The notes: generated from the letters alone by a model not told the origin. 57,572 bases of DNA from Rhodoglobus sp. (GCA_025464445.1 JAODLY010000029.1:1-57572); one strand, 5' to 3'; shown: positions 17,955 through 27,692, counted from the first letter of the stretch. Translations and numbers: made by a program.

Positions 17955-19094
17955 TCAACCCTTCGCGACATTCCGCGCAATCCGCCGCGCGTCGATCCCC
18001 AACTGCCGCAGGTTCCCCGACAGCGGGTTCGAATACCCGATGAAGTAGAGCCCTGGGTGATCCGTCGACTGCTGCTCGCCATTGATAACCGGCCGCCCCT
18101 TCGCGACGAGAACACCCAGCGATCCGACGAGGCCCTCGAGCCCGCGGCCGAACCCCGTCGCCACGACCACCGCATCGGGACTGACAGACGAGCCGTCGGC
18201 TAGCAGCACCGAGTCCTTCGTGAATCCAGTCACAGCGGGAACGACAGTCACCCTGCCCGCCCGCAGCGCGGCGAGCAGGCCGACGTCGATCGTGGGGGTC
18301 ACGTCATCCCGCTCCATCTGGGTGACGATGCCACGTGGTGCTCTCGGGATGCCGTACTTCGTGAGGTCGCCCACCGAGAGCTTCTGCACCCAGCCCGAGA
18401 TCACGTCGCGGGCCTTCAGAGGGAGCATCGAAATCGAGAGCACGAGATATTGCGAGGGGATGCCCGCAACCGCGCGCCGCACGATGTTGGGTGCGGTGCG
18501 CACCGCGAGCTGCACCGAAGCGCCCCACTCGGCGAGGTCGGCCGCGATCTCGGCACCGCTGTTGCCCGGTCCGACCACGAGCACCGAACGGGCGCCCAGC
18601 GCTATGGGGTTGCGGTACTCGCTCGAGTGGATCACCGTGCCGCCGAATGACGCGAGGCCGTCCCAGTCCGGGATGCGCGCGGTGTGGTTGTATCCCGTCG
18701 CGACCACCAGTACGGGAGCGGTGATACTGCCCTGGTCGGTGTCCACCTGCCACGCCCCGCCGGAGCGAGAGACCGCGGCGGCGGTCACTCCCAGCCGCAC
18801 GTCGAGCCCGTGTTGCCCGGCATAGTCGGCGAGGTAGGTGAGCAGGTCGTCGCGCGCCACCCATGGACCGTATCGGCGGGGGATCGGCATCCCCGGTAGG
18901 GAACTCAACTGCCGCACCGTGTGCAGGTGCAGCCTGTCGTAGTGCCGCGACCAGCTCGACCCGACGCTGTCGGCCTTGTCGAGCACGACTACGCCGAGCC
19001 CCGCCCTCGTGAGTTCGGCGGCAACGGCGAGTCCGGCCGGTCCCGCGCCGATCACCACGGCATCAGCGACCGGGGGGATTTTCGAGGATGTCAC
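17955..19094 (-). CDS. Flavin-containing monooxygenase-like FAD/NAD(P)-binding oxidoreductase
   Basis: A 379-residue class B FMO-like protein. The FAD-binding GAGPAGLAVAAEL is at about 16-28, SVGSSWSRHYDRLHLHT precedes the middle domain, the NAD(P) motif VVGPGNSGAEIAADL follows, and VVATGFGRGLEGL leads to a C-terminal FAD contact (GLYFIGY). FMO relatives hydroxylate nucleophilic heteroatoms or aromatic amino-acid derivatives. The GTG at 19094, with GGAAGG upstream, is preferred over in-frame starts further out. No pathway genes are adjacent, so the substrate is unknown. Confidence 0.85.
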   Translation of the reverse strand: MTSSKIPPVADAVVIGAGPAGLAVAAELTRAGLGVVVLDKADSVGSSWSRHYDRLHLHTVRQLSSLPGMPIPRRYGPWVARDDLLTYLADYAGQHGLDVRLGVTAAAVSRSGGAWQVDTDQGSITAPVLVVATGYNHTARIPDWDGLASFGGTVIHSSEYRNPIALGARSVLVVGPGNSGAEIAADLAEWGASVQLAVRTAPNIVRRAVAGIPSQYLVLSISMLPLKARDVISGWVQKLSVGDLTKYGIPRAPRGIVTQMERDDVTPTIDVGLLAALRAGRVTVVPAVTGFTKDSVLLADGSSVSPDAVVVATGFGRGLEGLVGSLGVLVAKGRPVINGEQQSTDHPGLYFIGYSNPLSGNLRQLGIDARRIARNVAKG

Positions 19095-19185
19095 CGTCGA
19101 CCGCCTTCCTATCGCGAAGACCTGGCGGTCGAAGCGTGCCACGAGCATAGCGAGAGGCACCACCCGCGCGCCCGCTACCGCGCGA

Positions 19186-19587
19186 CTAACCTGACGGCGC
19201 GGTCACCGGCTGGCAGTCGGACTGGTTTCCGCCCGCATCCACCGAACCGGCGACGGTTCCGTCCGGGCACGTCGTGGGCGGGGTGGGGGCTGAGGGCGCG
19301 GCGCCCGTGTCGTAGGGGTCGGCAACGACATTGGGTTCGAGCACGGTTTTCGGTGCGACGGTGACGGTCTTCGATGGGCCTTTGGCGAATCCCTTGAGGC
19401 TGTAGATCGACACCTTCGCTGCTGCCGAAGGGGTGGGATCGGGCGCCGAGCCCGAACTTGCCATGGGTACTGCGACGCTGACGAGAATGCCGGCGATAAG
19501 GAGAAGTCCGACACCGCCGACGATGCCCGCGACGAGCCTGGAAAGCCCAGATCGCCGAGCCGCGTGCCGTGCCCGCGATCTGCCCAT
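19186..19587 (-). CDS. Small membrane-anchored protein with Pro/Thr/Ala-rich exterior
   Basis: A 133-residue protein: basic N-terminus (GRSRARHAARR), one transmembrane helix at about residues 20-42 and an exterior tail rich in Pro, Ser and Thr with two cysteines (TTCPDG and QSDCQP) that could pair. The second of two adjacent ATGs (19587) is chosen because a -10-like TATCGT lies 6 nt upstream. Not recognised; possibly a cell-wall-spanning anchor. Confidence 0.55.
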   Translation of the reverse strand: MGRSRARHAARRSGLSRLVAGIVGGVGLLLIAGILVSVAVPMASSGSAPDPTPSAAAKVSIYSLKGFAKGPSKTVTVAPKTVLEPNVVADPYDTGAAPSAPTPPTTCPDGTVAGSVDAGGNQSDCQPVTAPSG

Positions 19588-19707
19588 CATGAGACGATAA
19601 CCGATGTCAGCCGATTGGCCCAACGAGCGCCGCTCAGGTTCCGGAGGGCGCACAAACGAGCGGCCGGGTGCGGTCGAACCGCGACATCCACTCGTAACAC
19701 GCTCTTG

Positions 19708-19713
19708 CTAGGC
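19708..19713 (+). promoter_or_regulatory. -10 box before glycine riboswitch
   Basis: TAGGCT at 19708-19713 lies about 35 nt before the first aptamer, a suitable place for the gcv operon promoter. No clear -35 element was seen. Confidence 0.4.
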
Positions 19714-19745
19714 TGGCACTACAACAGAACATCGGGCCGCAACAC

Positions 19746-19930
19746 GATGCGGGAGAGCCGGAAGAACGTTAGCCGGCACCGAAGGAGCAAGCCTCCCCGC
19801 CAATCTCTCAGGTATCCGTACCGCATCGACTGGCCACTCTGGAAAGCGCTCGTGGATCACGCGGGCCGCCGTCGGTGAAAGTGCGATCGAATCGCGCGAA
19901 ACTCTCAGGCTCCATCACAGAGGGGGAGTT
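19746..19930 (+). ncRNA. Tandem glycine riboswitch controlling gcvTHP
   Basis: Two glycine aptamers in tandem. Aptamer one has GCGGGAGAGC, CACCGAAGGAGCAAGC and the closing CTCTCAGG (about 19749-19812). Aptamer two has CCACTCTGGAAAGCG, CGGTGAAAGTGCG and GAAACTCTCAGGC with CAGAGGGGGAG at its 3' end (about 19829-19928). These are the conserved glycine-binding core strings. The element ends about 32 nt before gcvT. Glycine riboswitches usually switch gcv operons on when glycine is abundant. The aptamer nearest the gene abuts the linker that holds the ribosome site, with no obvious oligo-U terminator, so control of translation start is the more likely mechanism (inference). Confidence 0.93.
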
Positions 19931-19961
19931 CCACCCGCAGCCAACGCGCCAGGAGAACTCC

Positions 19962-21059
19962 GTGACCGAAATATTGAGCCCGCTCAACAGCATCCATGTG
20001 GATGCTGGCGCGAGCTTCACGGATTTCGCCGGCTGGCAGATGCCGGTGCGCTACAGCTCCGACCTCGCCGAACACCACGCTGTGCGCACTGCGGCGGGCA
20101 TCTTCGACCTCTCGCACATGGGGGAGATCCTCGTGCTCGGGCCGCAGGCGGCGGCAGCTCTCGACTACGCGCTCGCCGGCAAGCTGTCCGCGATCGCCAT
20201 CGGCCAGGCGAAATACAGCCTGTTGCTCTCGCCCGATGGCGGCATCATCGACGACCTCGTCGTCTACCGCACGGGGGAGGACCGGTTCCTCGTCGTCGCG
20301 AACGCCTCGAACCGGCATGTTGTCGCCAGGGAGCTGCTCGAGCGCGCGGTCTCATTCGATTGCGAGGTCTTCGACGAGAGTGACGACATCGCCCTCATCG
20401 CCGTCCAAGGCCCCAAGTCGTTCGAGATCCTGAGCGAGGTGGTGGGCCTGGACATCCCGGCGCTCGCCGACCTCAAGTACTACTGGTCGACGCCCGGCCA
20501 TTTCGGCGAGCACGAGCTGCTCGTGGCCCGCACCGGTTACACGGGCGAGGACGGCTACGAACTCTACGTCGCCCCGGATGCCGCGGCTTCCCTCTGGGCA
20601 GCGATCGCCGAAACCGGCGCAGGCAGCGGACTCGTGCCCGCCGGGCTCGCCAGTCGCGACACCCTGCGGCTCGAGGCGGGAATGCCCCTCTACGGCCACG
20701 AACTGGGACTGGACACCCGGCCGGCCCAGGCGGGTCTTGGGCGGGTGCCGAACCTGACGAAGGACTTCGTGGGAAAGGATGCCCTGCAACCCGCGGAGGG
20801 GGCTCGCGTGCTCGTCGGGCTGCGGGCAGAGGGCAAGCGCGCCGGCCGTGCCGACTATCTGGTGTATTCGGGCGAGACCGAGGTCGGCGTGATCACGAGC
20901 GGAGCGCTGTCCCCGACGCTGGGCTATCCGATCGCCATGTCCTACGTGGACCCCGGGGTGAGCGACATCGGCACCCTGCTCGAGATCGACGTGCGGGGGT
21001 CGCGAGTCGCGGCATCCGTTGTCCCACTGCCTTTTTACAAGAGAGAGAACCATGGCTGA
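19962..21059 (+). CDS. gcvT: Glycine cleavage system aminomethyltransferase (T protein)
   Basis: T protein transfers the aminomethyl carbon from lipoyl-GcvH to tetrahydrofolate, releasing ammonia. The 365-residue protein has the N-terminal [55 protein letters not shown] and [20 protein letters not shown] start at 19962 preceded by AGGAGAA. It is the first gene after the riboswitch. The stop overlaps the beginning of gcvH by 8 bp. Confidence 0.97.
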   Translation: MTEILSPLNSIHVDAGASFTDFAGWQMPVRYSSDLAEHHAVRTAAGIFDLSHMGEILVLGPQAAAALDYALAGKLSAIAIGQAKYSLLLSPDGGIIDDLVVYRTGEDRFLVVANASNRHVVARELLERAVSFDCEVFDESDDIALIAVQGPKSFEILSEVVGLDIPALADLKYYWSTPGHFGEHELLVARTGYTGEDGYELYVAPDAAASLWAAIAETGAGSGLVPAGLASRDTLRLEAGMPLYGHELGLDTRPAQAGLGRVPNLTKDFVGKDALQPAEGARVLVGLRAEGKRAGRADYLVYSGETEVGVITSGALSPTLGYPIAMSYVDPGVSDIGTLLEIDVRGSRVAASVVPLPFYKRENHG

Positions 21060-21423
21060 CATCAAAGACCTCAAATACACCGCCGAACACGAATGGGTGC
21101 TCGTGGAGGGCTCCGTCGCGACAGTCGGCATCACGGCGTACGCGGCAGAGAAGCTCGGCGACATCGTGTTCGTCGACCTGCCGAAGGCCGGCTCTACAGT
21201 GGCGGAGGGCAAAGTCGTCGGCGAGATCGAGTCCACCAAGTCGGTGGGCGAGCTGTTCGCTCCGGTCAACGGCACAGTTGTCGAAGCGAATGATGCTGTG
21301 TCCGCGAGCCCGGAGCTCGTCAACAGCGACCCGTTCGGCGCTGGCTGGCTCATCAAGGTCGAGTTCACCGAACTGCCCGAGTTGCTGAGCTTTTCCGAAT
21401 ACAGCGCCCTGACGGGCGACTGA
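21052..21423 (+). CDS. gcvH: Glycine cleavage system H protein
   Basis: Lipoyl carrier that shuttles the aminomethyl intermediate among P, T and L proteins. The 123-residue protein has the lipoyl-lysine motif [18 protein letters not shown] and the C-terminal [14 protein letters not shown] at 21052 with a purine-rich GAGAGAGAA ribosome site inside the end of gcvT. Its stop shares a base with the gcvP start (TGATG). Confidence 0.97.
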   Translation: MADIKDLKYTAEHEWVLVEGSVATVGITAYAAEKLGDIVFVDLPKAGSTVAEGKVVGEIESTKSVGELFAPVNGTVVEANDAVSASPELVNSDPFGAGWLIKVEFTELPELLSFSEYSALTGD

Positions 21424-24293
21424 TGTCCGATCGTTTTCAAGAGCGCCACATCGGTACCGATTCCGATGCCCAGGCGTTCATGCTTGCCGCAGTCGGCTAC
21501 GACAGCCTCGAGGCGCTCGTCGAGGCGGCGGTGCCGGAATCCATCCTCCACGCCCCACGGCCGTCCGATGCTGGCGCATCGTCCGGAACCGGGGCCCCGG
21601 GACCAATCAAGCCGCTGCCGGAGTCGAGCATCCCGCCCGCCGCCACCGAGCGGCAGGCGCTCGCCGAACTCCGCGCGCTCGCGGGCAAGAACCGGGTGCG
21701 CCACTCGATGATCGGACTCGGCTACTACGACACGATCACGCCTGCGGTCATCAAGCGCAACGTGCTCGAGAACCCGAGCTGGTACACCGCCTACACGCCG
21801 TACCAGCCGGAGATCTCCCAGGGGCGCCTCGAGGCGCTCATCAACTTCCAGACGATGGTTGCCGACCTCACCGGCCTGGCGACCGCCAACGCGTCGATGC
21901 TCGACGAGGGCACCGCCGTGGTCGAGGGGATGCTGCTGGCGCGCCGGGCCTCCGGCTCGGCCTCCAACGTCTTCCTGGTGGACGCGGATGCCCTGCCGCA
22001 GACCAAGGCGCTGCTGCAGAACCGGGCGGCCGCCGTTGGCATCACCCTGTACGAGTCGCCCCTCGACGGGGATCTACCGGACGCGTTCGGCGTCTTCGTG
22101 CAGTACCCGGGCGCATCCGGTCGGATCTGGGACCCCTCCACTGTCATCGAGGCCGTCAAGCAGAGCGGCGGTCTCGCCGTCGTCGCGGCCGACCTCCTCG
22201 CCCTCACCCTGGTGAAGTCCCCAGGCGAACTGGGCGCGGATGTCGCGGTCGGCACGTCACAGCGTTTCGGAGTGCCCATGGGGTTCGGCGGTCCCCATGC
22301 CGGGTACATGGCAGTGCGCGCGGGACTGGAACGCCAACTCCCCGGCCGCCTCGTCGGAGTGTCACAGGATGCCGCCGGCCATCCCGCGTACCGGCTGTCG
22401 CTGCAGGCGCGGGAGCAGCACATCCGCCGCGAGAAAGCCACCTCGAACATCTGCACGGCCCAGGTGCTGCTCGCCGTCATGGCCTCGATGTACGCGGTCT
22501 ACCACGGGCCCGGCGGCCTCAAGTGGATCGCGCAACGCGTGAACGAGACAGCGCGGCTCTTCGCGCGCAGGGTCGGCGTCGAAGGCCACTTCTTCGACAC
22601 TGTGGTTGTACCCGTGCCCGGCCGCGCCGCCGAGATCGTCGCGGCAGCTGTCGCGCGCAACATCAACCTGCACCTGGTGGATTCCGACAGCGTGAGCGTG
22701 AGCTTCGACGAGACGAGCGCGGACGGGTCCCTCGACGCGGACCTCGACGCGATCTTCGGGGTCGACATCGCGGAGTGGGGTCCTGTCGAGGGGCAGTCCT
22801 GGCCGGATGCCCTCCGCCGCGAGAGCGCGTACCTCAGCCATCCGGTATTCAACACCCACCGCTCGGAGACGAGCATGATGCGCTACCTCAAGTACCTTGC
22901 CGACAAGGATTACGCGCTCGACCGCGGCATGATTCCGCTCGGGTCCTGCACGATGAAGCTCAACTCGGCGACCGAGATGGAGTCGGTGTCCTGGCCGGAG
23001 TTCGCGGGCATCCACCCGTTCGCTCCCGAGGCGGACGTCACGGGCTACCTCGAACTCATCGAGCAGTTGCAGGGCTGGCTCGCGGAGGTCACCGGCTACG
23101 ACTCGGTGTCCTTGCAGCCGAACGCCGGCAGCCAGGGCGAGCTCGCTGGGCTGCTCGCGATCCGCGGCTACCACCACGCCAACGGCGACACGCAGCGCAC
23201 GGTGTGCCTCATCCCGTCGAGCGCCCACGGCACGAACGCCGCAAGCGCTGTACTGGCCGGCATGAGGGTCGTCGTGGTCGCCACGAACGAACTCGGCAAC
23301 GTCGACCTCGACGACCTGCGCGCCAAGGTCGCCGAACACGCCGAGAACCTGGCCGCCCTGATGATCACCTACCCGTCGACGCACGGCGTCTACGAGCACG
23401 AGGTGGGCGCCATCTGCGAGGCAGTGCACGACGCCGGCGGGCAGGTCTACGTCGACGGCGCGAACCTCAACGCGCTACTCGGCTACGCCCGGTTCGGCGA
23501 CTTCGGGGGCGACGTGTCCCACCTCAACCTGCACAAGACGTTCTGCATCCCGCACGGCGGCGGCGGGCCGGGGGTCGGTCCGGTTGCGGCCAAGGCGCAT
23601 CTGGCGCCTTACCTGCCCGGCCACCCCATGGCCCAGCGTGCGCTGCATGAGGGCGCCCCGGTCTCCGCGGCGCCGTACGGCAGCCCGAGCATCCTGCCGA
23701 TCTCGTGGGCATACGTCCGCATGATGGGGGCCGACGGGCTGAAGGCTGCCACCGGCGCCGCCGTGCTCGCCGCCAATTACGTGGCCGTGCGCCTGCGCGA
23801 CCACTTCCCGGTACTCTACGCCGGTGACAACGGGCTCGTCGCGCACGAGTGCATCCTCGACCTGAGGCCGCTCAAGGAGGCCACCGGCATCGACAACAAC
23901 GACGTCGCCAAGCGACTCGTCGACTACGGGTTCCACGCCCCGACCATGTCATTCCCGGTCGCGGGCACGCTCATGGTGGAGCCGACAGAAAGCGAGGACC
24001 TCGCCGAGATCGACCGCTTCATCGACGCGATGATCGCCATCAAAGACGAGGCGGATGCCGTCGCCGCCGGCACCTGGCCTGCAGACGACAACCCGCTCAT
24101 CCATGCTCCGCACACCGCCCAGTCCGTCATCGAGGGAGACTGGCAGCACGCGTACACGCGCGAGCAGGCCGTCTACCCGCTGCGCTCGCTCATCCGGGGC
24201 AAGTACTGGCCGCCGGTGCGACGCATCGACAACGCGTACGGCGACCGCAACCTGTTCTGCGCCTGCCCGCCGGTGGAGGCCTTCGCCGACTAG
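21423..24293 (+). CDS. gcvP: Glycine dehydrogenase (decarboxylating), P protein
   Basis: PLP enzyme that decarboxylates glycine and loads the residue on GcvH. It is a 956-residue single-chain type with both halves. The N-terminal half has [35 protein letters not shown] and [20 protein letters not shown]. The C-terminal half has [20 protein letters not shown] and the PLP lysine K705 in [18 protein letters not shown] short Ala/Gly/Pro-rich insertion (about residues 40-62) sits between RHIG and the first conserved block. Translationally coupled to gcvH. The L protein is not in the window. Confidence 0.97.
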   Translation: MSDRFQERHIGTDSDAQAFMLAAVGYDSLEALVEAAVPESILHAPRPSDAGASSGTGAPGPIKPLPESSIPPAATERQALAELRALAGKNRVRHSMIGLGYYDTITPAVIKRNVLENPSWYTAYTPYQPEISQGRLEALINFQTMVADLTGLATANASMLDEGTAVVEGMLLARRASGSASNVFLVDADALPQTKALLQNRAAAVGITLYESPLDGDLPDAFGVFVQYPGASGRIWDPSTVIEAVKQSGGLAVVAADLLALTLVKSPGELGADVAVGTSQRFGVPMGFGGPHAGYMAVRAGLERQLPGRLVGVSQDAAGHPAYRLSLQAREQHIRREKATSNICTAQVLLAVMASMYAVYHGPGGLKWIAQRVNETARLFARRVGVEGHFFDTVVVPVPGRAAEIVAAAVARNINLHLVDSDSVSVSFDETSADGSLDADLDAIFGVDIAEWGPVEGQSWPDALRRESAYLSHPVFNTHRSETSMMRYLKYLADKDYALDRGMIPLGSCTMKLNSATEMESVSWPEFAGIHPFAPEADVTGYLELIEQLQGWLAEVTGYDSVSLQPNAGSQGELAGLLAIRGYHHANGDTQRTVCLIPSSAHGTNAASAVLAGMRVVVVATNELGNVDLDDLRAKVAEHAENLAALMITYPSTHGVYEHEVGAICEAVHDAGGQVYVDGANLNALLGYARFGDFGGDVSHLNLHKTFCIPHGGGGPGVGPVAAKAHLAPYLPGHPMAQRALHEGAPVSAAPYGSPSILPISWAYVRMMGADGLKAATGAAVLAANYVAVRLRDHFPVLYAGDNGLVAHECILDLRPLKEATGIDNNDVAKRLVDYGFHAPTMSFPVAGTLMVEPTESEDLAEIDRFIDAMIAIKDEADAVAAGTWPADDNPLIHAPHTAQSVIEGDWQHAYTREQAVYPLRSLIRGKYWPPVRRIDNAYGDRNLFCACPPVEAFAD

Positions 24294-24319
24294 CTGGGTC
24301 GGGCCGTCGAGAGCTAGAA
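24290..24319. terminator. Possible bidirectional hairpin between gcvP and CPBP gene
   Basis: CTAGCT (24290-24295) and AGCTAG (about 24311-24316) flank a GC-rich 16-nt loop and span both convergent stop codons. There is no T run, so terminator activity is only possible. Confidence 0.25.
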
Positions 24320-25123
24320 CAGGGCGGGGAACGCCGTCGCCGCCCACGGGTAGCCCACGAAGATCGCGGCATCGATGAGGGTGTGCGCGATCACGAACGG
24401 CAGCAGTCGCCCGTAGCGGTTGTACAGCCAGCCGAACAGCATCCCCATCAGGAAGTTGCCCACGAAGGCCCCGATGCCCTGGTAGAGGTGGTAACTGCCG
24501 CGCAGCACCGATGTCGACAGGATGATCTGCCACCTGCCCCAGCCGAGGTCGCGCAGCCGGGCGAAGAGGTAGCCGATGACGATTACCTCCTCCTGCAGCG
24601 CCGCCCGCACCGCGGAGAGGATGAGCACCGGCACCGTCCACCAGTACGCGTCGAGCGCCGTCGGAACGACGTTGACCGTGATGCCGAGAGCCCGCCCGCC
24701 CAGGTAGACGCCGATGCCGCCCGCGCCGATCACGAGCGCGAGAGCGAAGCCCTGTGCGGCATCCCGGCCAGCCCGGGTGAAGTCGATGCCGAGCCGGCCG
24801 AGGTGCGGCCGGGCTACCCGCCAGAGCAGCCAGCAGGCAAGTGCAACGGGCACGAGCGCGAAGAAGATCCCCATGAGCTGGTAGATCAGGTCGAATGTCG
24901 GGCGGGGGCTCTGCGAGGCGTTGAGCGTCGCCGTCTGCTGCGACAGCGCAGTGGGCTGGGTGAGCAGGTTGAGAATGTCGACTATCGAATACGCCGCGGA
25001 TGCCCCGAGCGAGAGCCCGAGCACGATGAGCACCTCGGCCACGAGCCGCCGGCGACCGGGCACCCCCTGCAGCAGCGCGGTGCCGCGTTTGTGGGCCGGC
25101 TCCGCCCCCTCGACGGCGCTCAC
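24314..25123 (-). CDS. CPBP-family intramembrane metalloprotease-like protein
   Basis: A 269-residue membrane protein with about seven to eight helices. The C-terminal half carries the CPBP (Abi) motifs: ALQEEVIVIGYLFARL (paired glutamates; an isoleucine-glycine stretch stands where many members have an arginine), TSVLRGSYHLYQG (histidine) and FVIAHTLIDAAIF (second histidine). CPBP proteins are CAAX-like proteases or scaffolds, in some bacteria for bacteriocin immunity. The GTG at 25123 is taken because upstream in-frame sequence is Arg/His-rich and lies in a tandem repeat. It follows the DUF393 gene on the same strand. Confidence 0.82.
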   Translation of the reverse strand: MSAVEGAEPAHKRGTALLQGVPGRRRLVAEVLIVLGLSLGASAAYSIVDILNLLTQPTALSQQTATLNASQSPRPTFDLIYQLMGIFFALVPVALACWLLWRVARPHLGRLGIDFTRAGRDAAQGFALALVIGAGGIGVYLGGRALGITVNVVPTALDAYWWTVPVLILSAVRAALQEEVIVIGYLFARLRDLGWGRWQIILSTSVLRGSYHLYQGIGAFVGNFLMGMLFGWLYNRYGRLLPFVIAHTLIDAAIFVGYPWAATAFPALF

Positions 25124-25138
25124 CCGGTGCTGCTCACG

Positions 25139-25223
25139 CCAGTGCCGGTCTCGCCGGGGCTGGTAACCGCAGTGCCGGTAATCGTAGTGCCGGCAATCCC
25201 AGTCCCGATCACCGCCGTGCCGC
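25139..25223. repeat. Degenerate 15-bp tandem repeat between two genes
   Basis: Units built on AGTGCCGGTAATCGT recur with a period near 15 bp: starts at about 25141, 25171, 25186 and 25201, then a weaker one ending 25221. The block fills the gap between the DUF393 stop and the CPBP start and is not part of either chosen coding region, though one frame stays open through it. Confidence 0.6.
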
Positions 25224-25625
25224 TCAGGCCCGTGGCGGCAGTGCGCACGCGGGCGTTCCACCGGGCAGGCGGCTGCGGTTGCGGGCGATGAGCTGGTACC
25301 CGAGGGCGGCGGCCACAGAGAACGGGGCAGTGCGCAGGAGGTTGCCGAGGAAGCGGTAACCCACACCCGGCTGCAGTCGCAGCAGCGCAGAGCCCGCGAG
25401 GTGTCCGCCGTAGTGCCTGCGGGGGGTCAGCAGCCACGCGTAATTAGTCACGTCGTCCTGCGTGAGGCCGAAGGAGTCGAGGTCGAGCCACTGCCACGGC
25501 AACGCCTCGGGGAAGTACGGCAGCACGTCTTTCAGCCGGTTCACGGCGCTTGTGCAGAAGGCGCAATCGCCGTCGAAAACCAGGAGCGGACCGCGTGACC
25601 AATCCCACTTCGCGGTTTTGTTCAC
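25224..25625 (-). CDS. DCC-family thiol-disulfide oxidoreductase (DUF393)
   Basis: A 133-residue protein with the DxxCxxC signature in LLVFDGDCAFCTSAVNRL at about residues 15-32 and a downstream segment YGGHLAGSALLRLQPGVGYRFLG. The family is predicted to have a thioredoxin-like fold and redox activity. The GTG at 25625 puts the motif near the N-terminus as usual. Probably cotranscribed with the CPBP gene, 100 bp downstream across a tandem repeat. Substrate unknown. Confidence 0.85.
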   Translation of the reverse strand: MNKTAKWDWSRGPLLVFDGDCAFCTSAVNRLKDVLPYFPEALPWQWLDLDSFGLTQDDVTNYAWLLTPRRHYGGHLAGSALLRLQPGVGYRFLGNLLRTAPFSVAAALGYQLIARNRSRLPGGTPACALPPRA

Positions 25626-25749
25626 GTCTCGATGGTACGCCGAACGCCACGCGCATTCGGAGCACGGGAACGCCTCTGGCGCAAGAAAGCTGTGTAAGGC
25701 ACGTGTATTGCGCAACAATCGCCCGCGGCGCGCAAGAAATTAGGAGTCT

Positions 25750-25767
25750 CGTTACCACTGTGTAACG
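25750..25767. promoter_or_regulatory. Inverted repeat CGTTAC-N6-GTAACG upstream of oppA
   Basis: Perfect 6-bp arms (25750-25755 and 25762-25767) separated by CACTGT form an 18-bp operator-like dyad about 16 bp upstream of the proposed -35 of oppA. The form suits a dimeric helix-turn-helix regulator. No such regulator gene is adjacent. Confidence 0.5.
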
Positions 25768-25782
25768 TTTCCCCCTACAGTT

Positions 25783-25810
25783 TTGTGGGGGGTATACCCC
25801 CGTTTAGGGT
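25783..25810 (+). promoter_or_regulatory. oppA promoter with a perfect palindrome in the -35/-10 spacer
   Basis: Candidate -35 TTGTGG (25783-25788) and -10 TAGGGT (25805-25810) are 16 bp apart. Nearly filling the spacer is GGGGGTATACCCCC (25788-25801), a perfect 14-bp palindrome. A further C5 tract at 25771-25775 could pair with the same G tract, so two exclusive foldings exist. Spacer operators are typical of MerR regulators, and G/C-tract operators with a central TA-rich core are typical of CsoR/RcnR regulators. Which applies, if either, is inference. Confidence 0.5.
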
Positions 25811-25828
25811 GTGAATTATCAAGCGCGC

Positions 25829-25850
25829 CACGGCGCTAGGAATCGCCGTG
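25829..25850 (+). promoter_or_regulatory. Hairpin in oppA leader
   Basis: CACGGCG (25829-25835) and CGCCGTG (25844-25850) form a perfect 7-bp stem with an 8-nt loop in the oppA untranslated leader, 29 nt before the start codon. Confidence 0.4.
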
Positions 25851-25879
25851 TCGTTTGCTCATCTTGCACAGGAGGAAAA

Positions 25880-27691
25880 TTGAGAATCAGACGACTCGCG
25901 GCAGCAGCTGCCACAGTCGCCGTCGGTGCTCTCATCCTCTCGGGCTGCGCAGCGCCGCAGTCCGAGATCGTTGAGGGATCATCACTGTCGGTGGCGTGGA
26001 ACCAGCCGTTCTACTCGTACAACGGCTATACGTCGTACGGTAACGCCACGGCAAACAACAACATCACTTACTCGACGCTCGGGGGCTTCAACTACTACGA
26101 CAACACCCCGAAGCTCGTGAAGGACACCTCCTTCGGCACGTACGAGAAGATCTCGGACGACCCGCTGGTGGTCAAGTACACGGTCGCGGACGGCGTGAAG
26201 TGGTCAGACGGCACCGCAGTGGATGCCGCCGACCTCCTCCTCAACTGGGTGGCCCTTTCCGGCGCCGAGAACACGCCGAACTTCGATTCCTCCAAGTACA
26301 CGGACCCGGACACCGGCCAGTTCACCGATGCCTTCCCGAAGGATGTCGTGTTCTTCGACTCAGGAGCCGACCCGACGACCGGCATCGGTCTCGTGAGCGC
26401 GCTCCCGAAGATCAGCGCCGACAAGAAGTCGATCACGATGACCTACGACTCGCCGTTCGTGGACTGGGAGCTCGCATTCTCGAGCCCGCTGCCCGCGCAC
26501 ATCGTGGCAGAGCACGCACTGGGCATCAAGGACCCGCAGCAGGCCAAGGACGCCCTCATCAAGGCGATCACTGACAACGATGCTGCTTCTGTCGCCAAGA
26601 TCTCCAGCTTCTGGAACACGGGCTTCAACTTCACCGAGATGCCGAGCGACCCGGGACTCGTCCTGAGCGACGGCCCGTACGTGATCACCGACTTCGTCGC
26701 TGACCAGTACGTGACCCTCACGGCGAACAAGCAGTACACGGGAGCCAACCAGCCGAAGGTTGCGACGGTCACCGTGCGCTTCATCACCGACCCGCTCGCC
26801 GCTGTGCAGGCACTGCAGAACGGCGAAGTGCAGGTGATCTCGCCACAGGCAACCGCTGACGTCGCCGATGCCCTCAAGGCATTGCCCGACATCACAGTCA
26901 TCGGCGGCTACGAGGGTACCTACGAGCACATCGATCTCCAGTTCGACCAGTCGAAGAGCGGGCATTTCAACGACCCGCTCATTCGTGAGGCGTTCATGAA
27001 GGTGATTCCTCGCCAGGAGATCGTGGACAAGCTCATCGTCCCGCTCCAGTCGGACGCTACCGTTCGCAACTCGCAGGTGTTCCTGCCGGGCGCAGATGGC
27101 TACGACGCTTCGGTTGCTGACAACGGTTCGGCTGCGTACAAGGACGTGGACATCGAAGGCGCAAAGGCTCTGCTCGCGCAGGCCGGCGTGACCAACCCCG
27201 AGGTGTGCATGCTCTTCTCGTCGACGAACCCTCGTCGCGCGAACGAGTTCCTGCTCATCCAGCAATCCGGTGCTCTCGCTGGCTTCAACGTCACCGACTG
27301 CTCCAGCCCTGACTGGGGTGGCCTGCTCGGTACGCCCGGCAAGTACGACGCTTCCCTCTTCGGATGGCAGTCGACGAGCCTCGGTGTGACCAACGGCCCG
27401 CCGCCGACGTTCAACTCGAAGGGAATCAACAACCTCAACTTCTACAGCGACCCAGCGATGGACAAGCTGACAGACCAGTTGGGCAAGGAGTTCGACCCCG
27501 CCAAGCAGATCGACATCGAGAAGCAGATCGACAAGCTGCTCTGGAGCGACTTCTACGGCGTGACGATCTTCCAGTTCCCGGCGGTGACCGCCTTCGACCC
27601 GAAGGCGATCTCCGGGATCGCACCGTCGACGCTCGCGCCGACAATCTTCTGGAACATCTGGGATTGGCAGCCTGTCGCCGCAACTCCGTAA
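25880..27691 (+). CDS. Peptide-type ABC transporter substrate-binding lipoprotein (family 5)
   Basis: A 603-residue extracellular binding protein. TTG start at 25880 directly after AGGAGGAAAA; the signal peptide is basic then hydrophobic, ending in the lipobox LILSGC with lipidated C23. The SBP_bac_5 pattern is clear: YTVADGVKWSDGTAVDAADLLLNW, then GPYVITDFVADQYVTLTANKQY, and the C-terminal FWNIWDWQP. It delivers ligand, probably an oligopeptide, to the OppBC channel encoded downstream. Two stem-loops separate it from oppB, fitting higher expression of the binding protein. The ligand cannot be read from the sequence. Confidence 0.93.
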   Translation: MRIRRLAAAAATVAVGALILSGCAAPQSEIVEGSSLSVAWNQPFYSYNGYTSYGNATANNNITYSTLGGFNYYDNTPKLVKDTSFGTYEKISDDPLVVKYTVADGVKWSDGTAVDAADLLLNWVALSGAENTPNFDSSKYTDPDTGQFTDAFPKDVVFFDSGADPTTGIGLVSALPKISADKKSITMTYDSPFVDWELAFSSPLPAHIVAEHALGIKDPQQAKDALIKAITDNDAASVAKISSFWNTGFNFTEMPSDPGLVLSDGPYVITDFVADQYVTLTANKQYTGANQPKVATVTVRFITDPLAAVQALQNGEVQVISPQATADVADALKALPDITVIGGYEGTYEHIDLQFDQSKSGHFNDPLIREAFMKVIPRQEIVDKLIVPLQSDATVRNSQVFLPGADGYDASVADNGSAAYKDVDIEGAKALLAQAGVTNPEVCMLFSSTNPRRANEFLLIQQSGALAGFNVTDCSSPDWGGLLGTPGKYDASLFGWQSTSLGVTNGPPPTFNSKGINNLNFYSDPAMDKLTDQLGKEFDPAKQIDIEKQIDKLLWSDFYGVTIFQFPAVTAFDPKAISGIAPSTLAPTIFWNIWDWQPVAATP

Positions 27692-27692
27692 T

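Noticed and set aside
22362-23650. Long frames on both strands inside gcvP
   Set aside because: gcvP is continuous and motif-complete through this stretch, and the alternatives show no family pattern.
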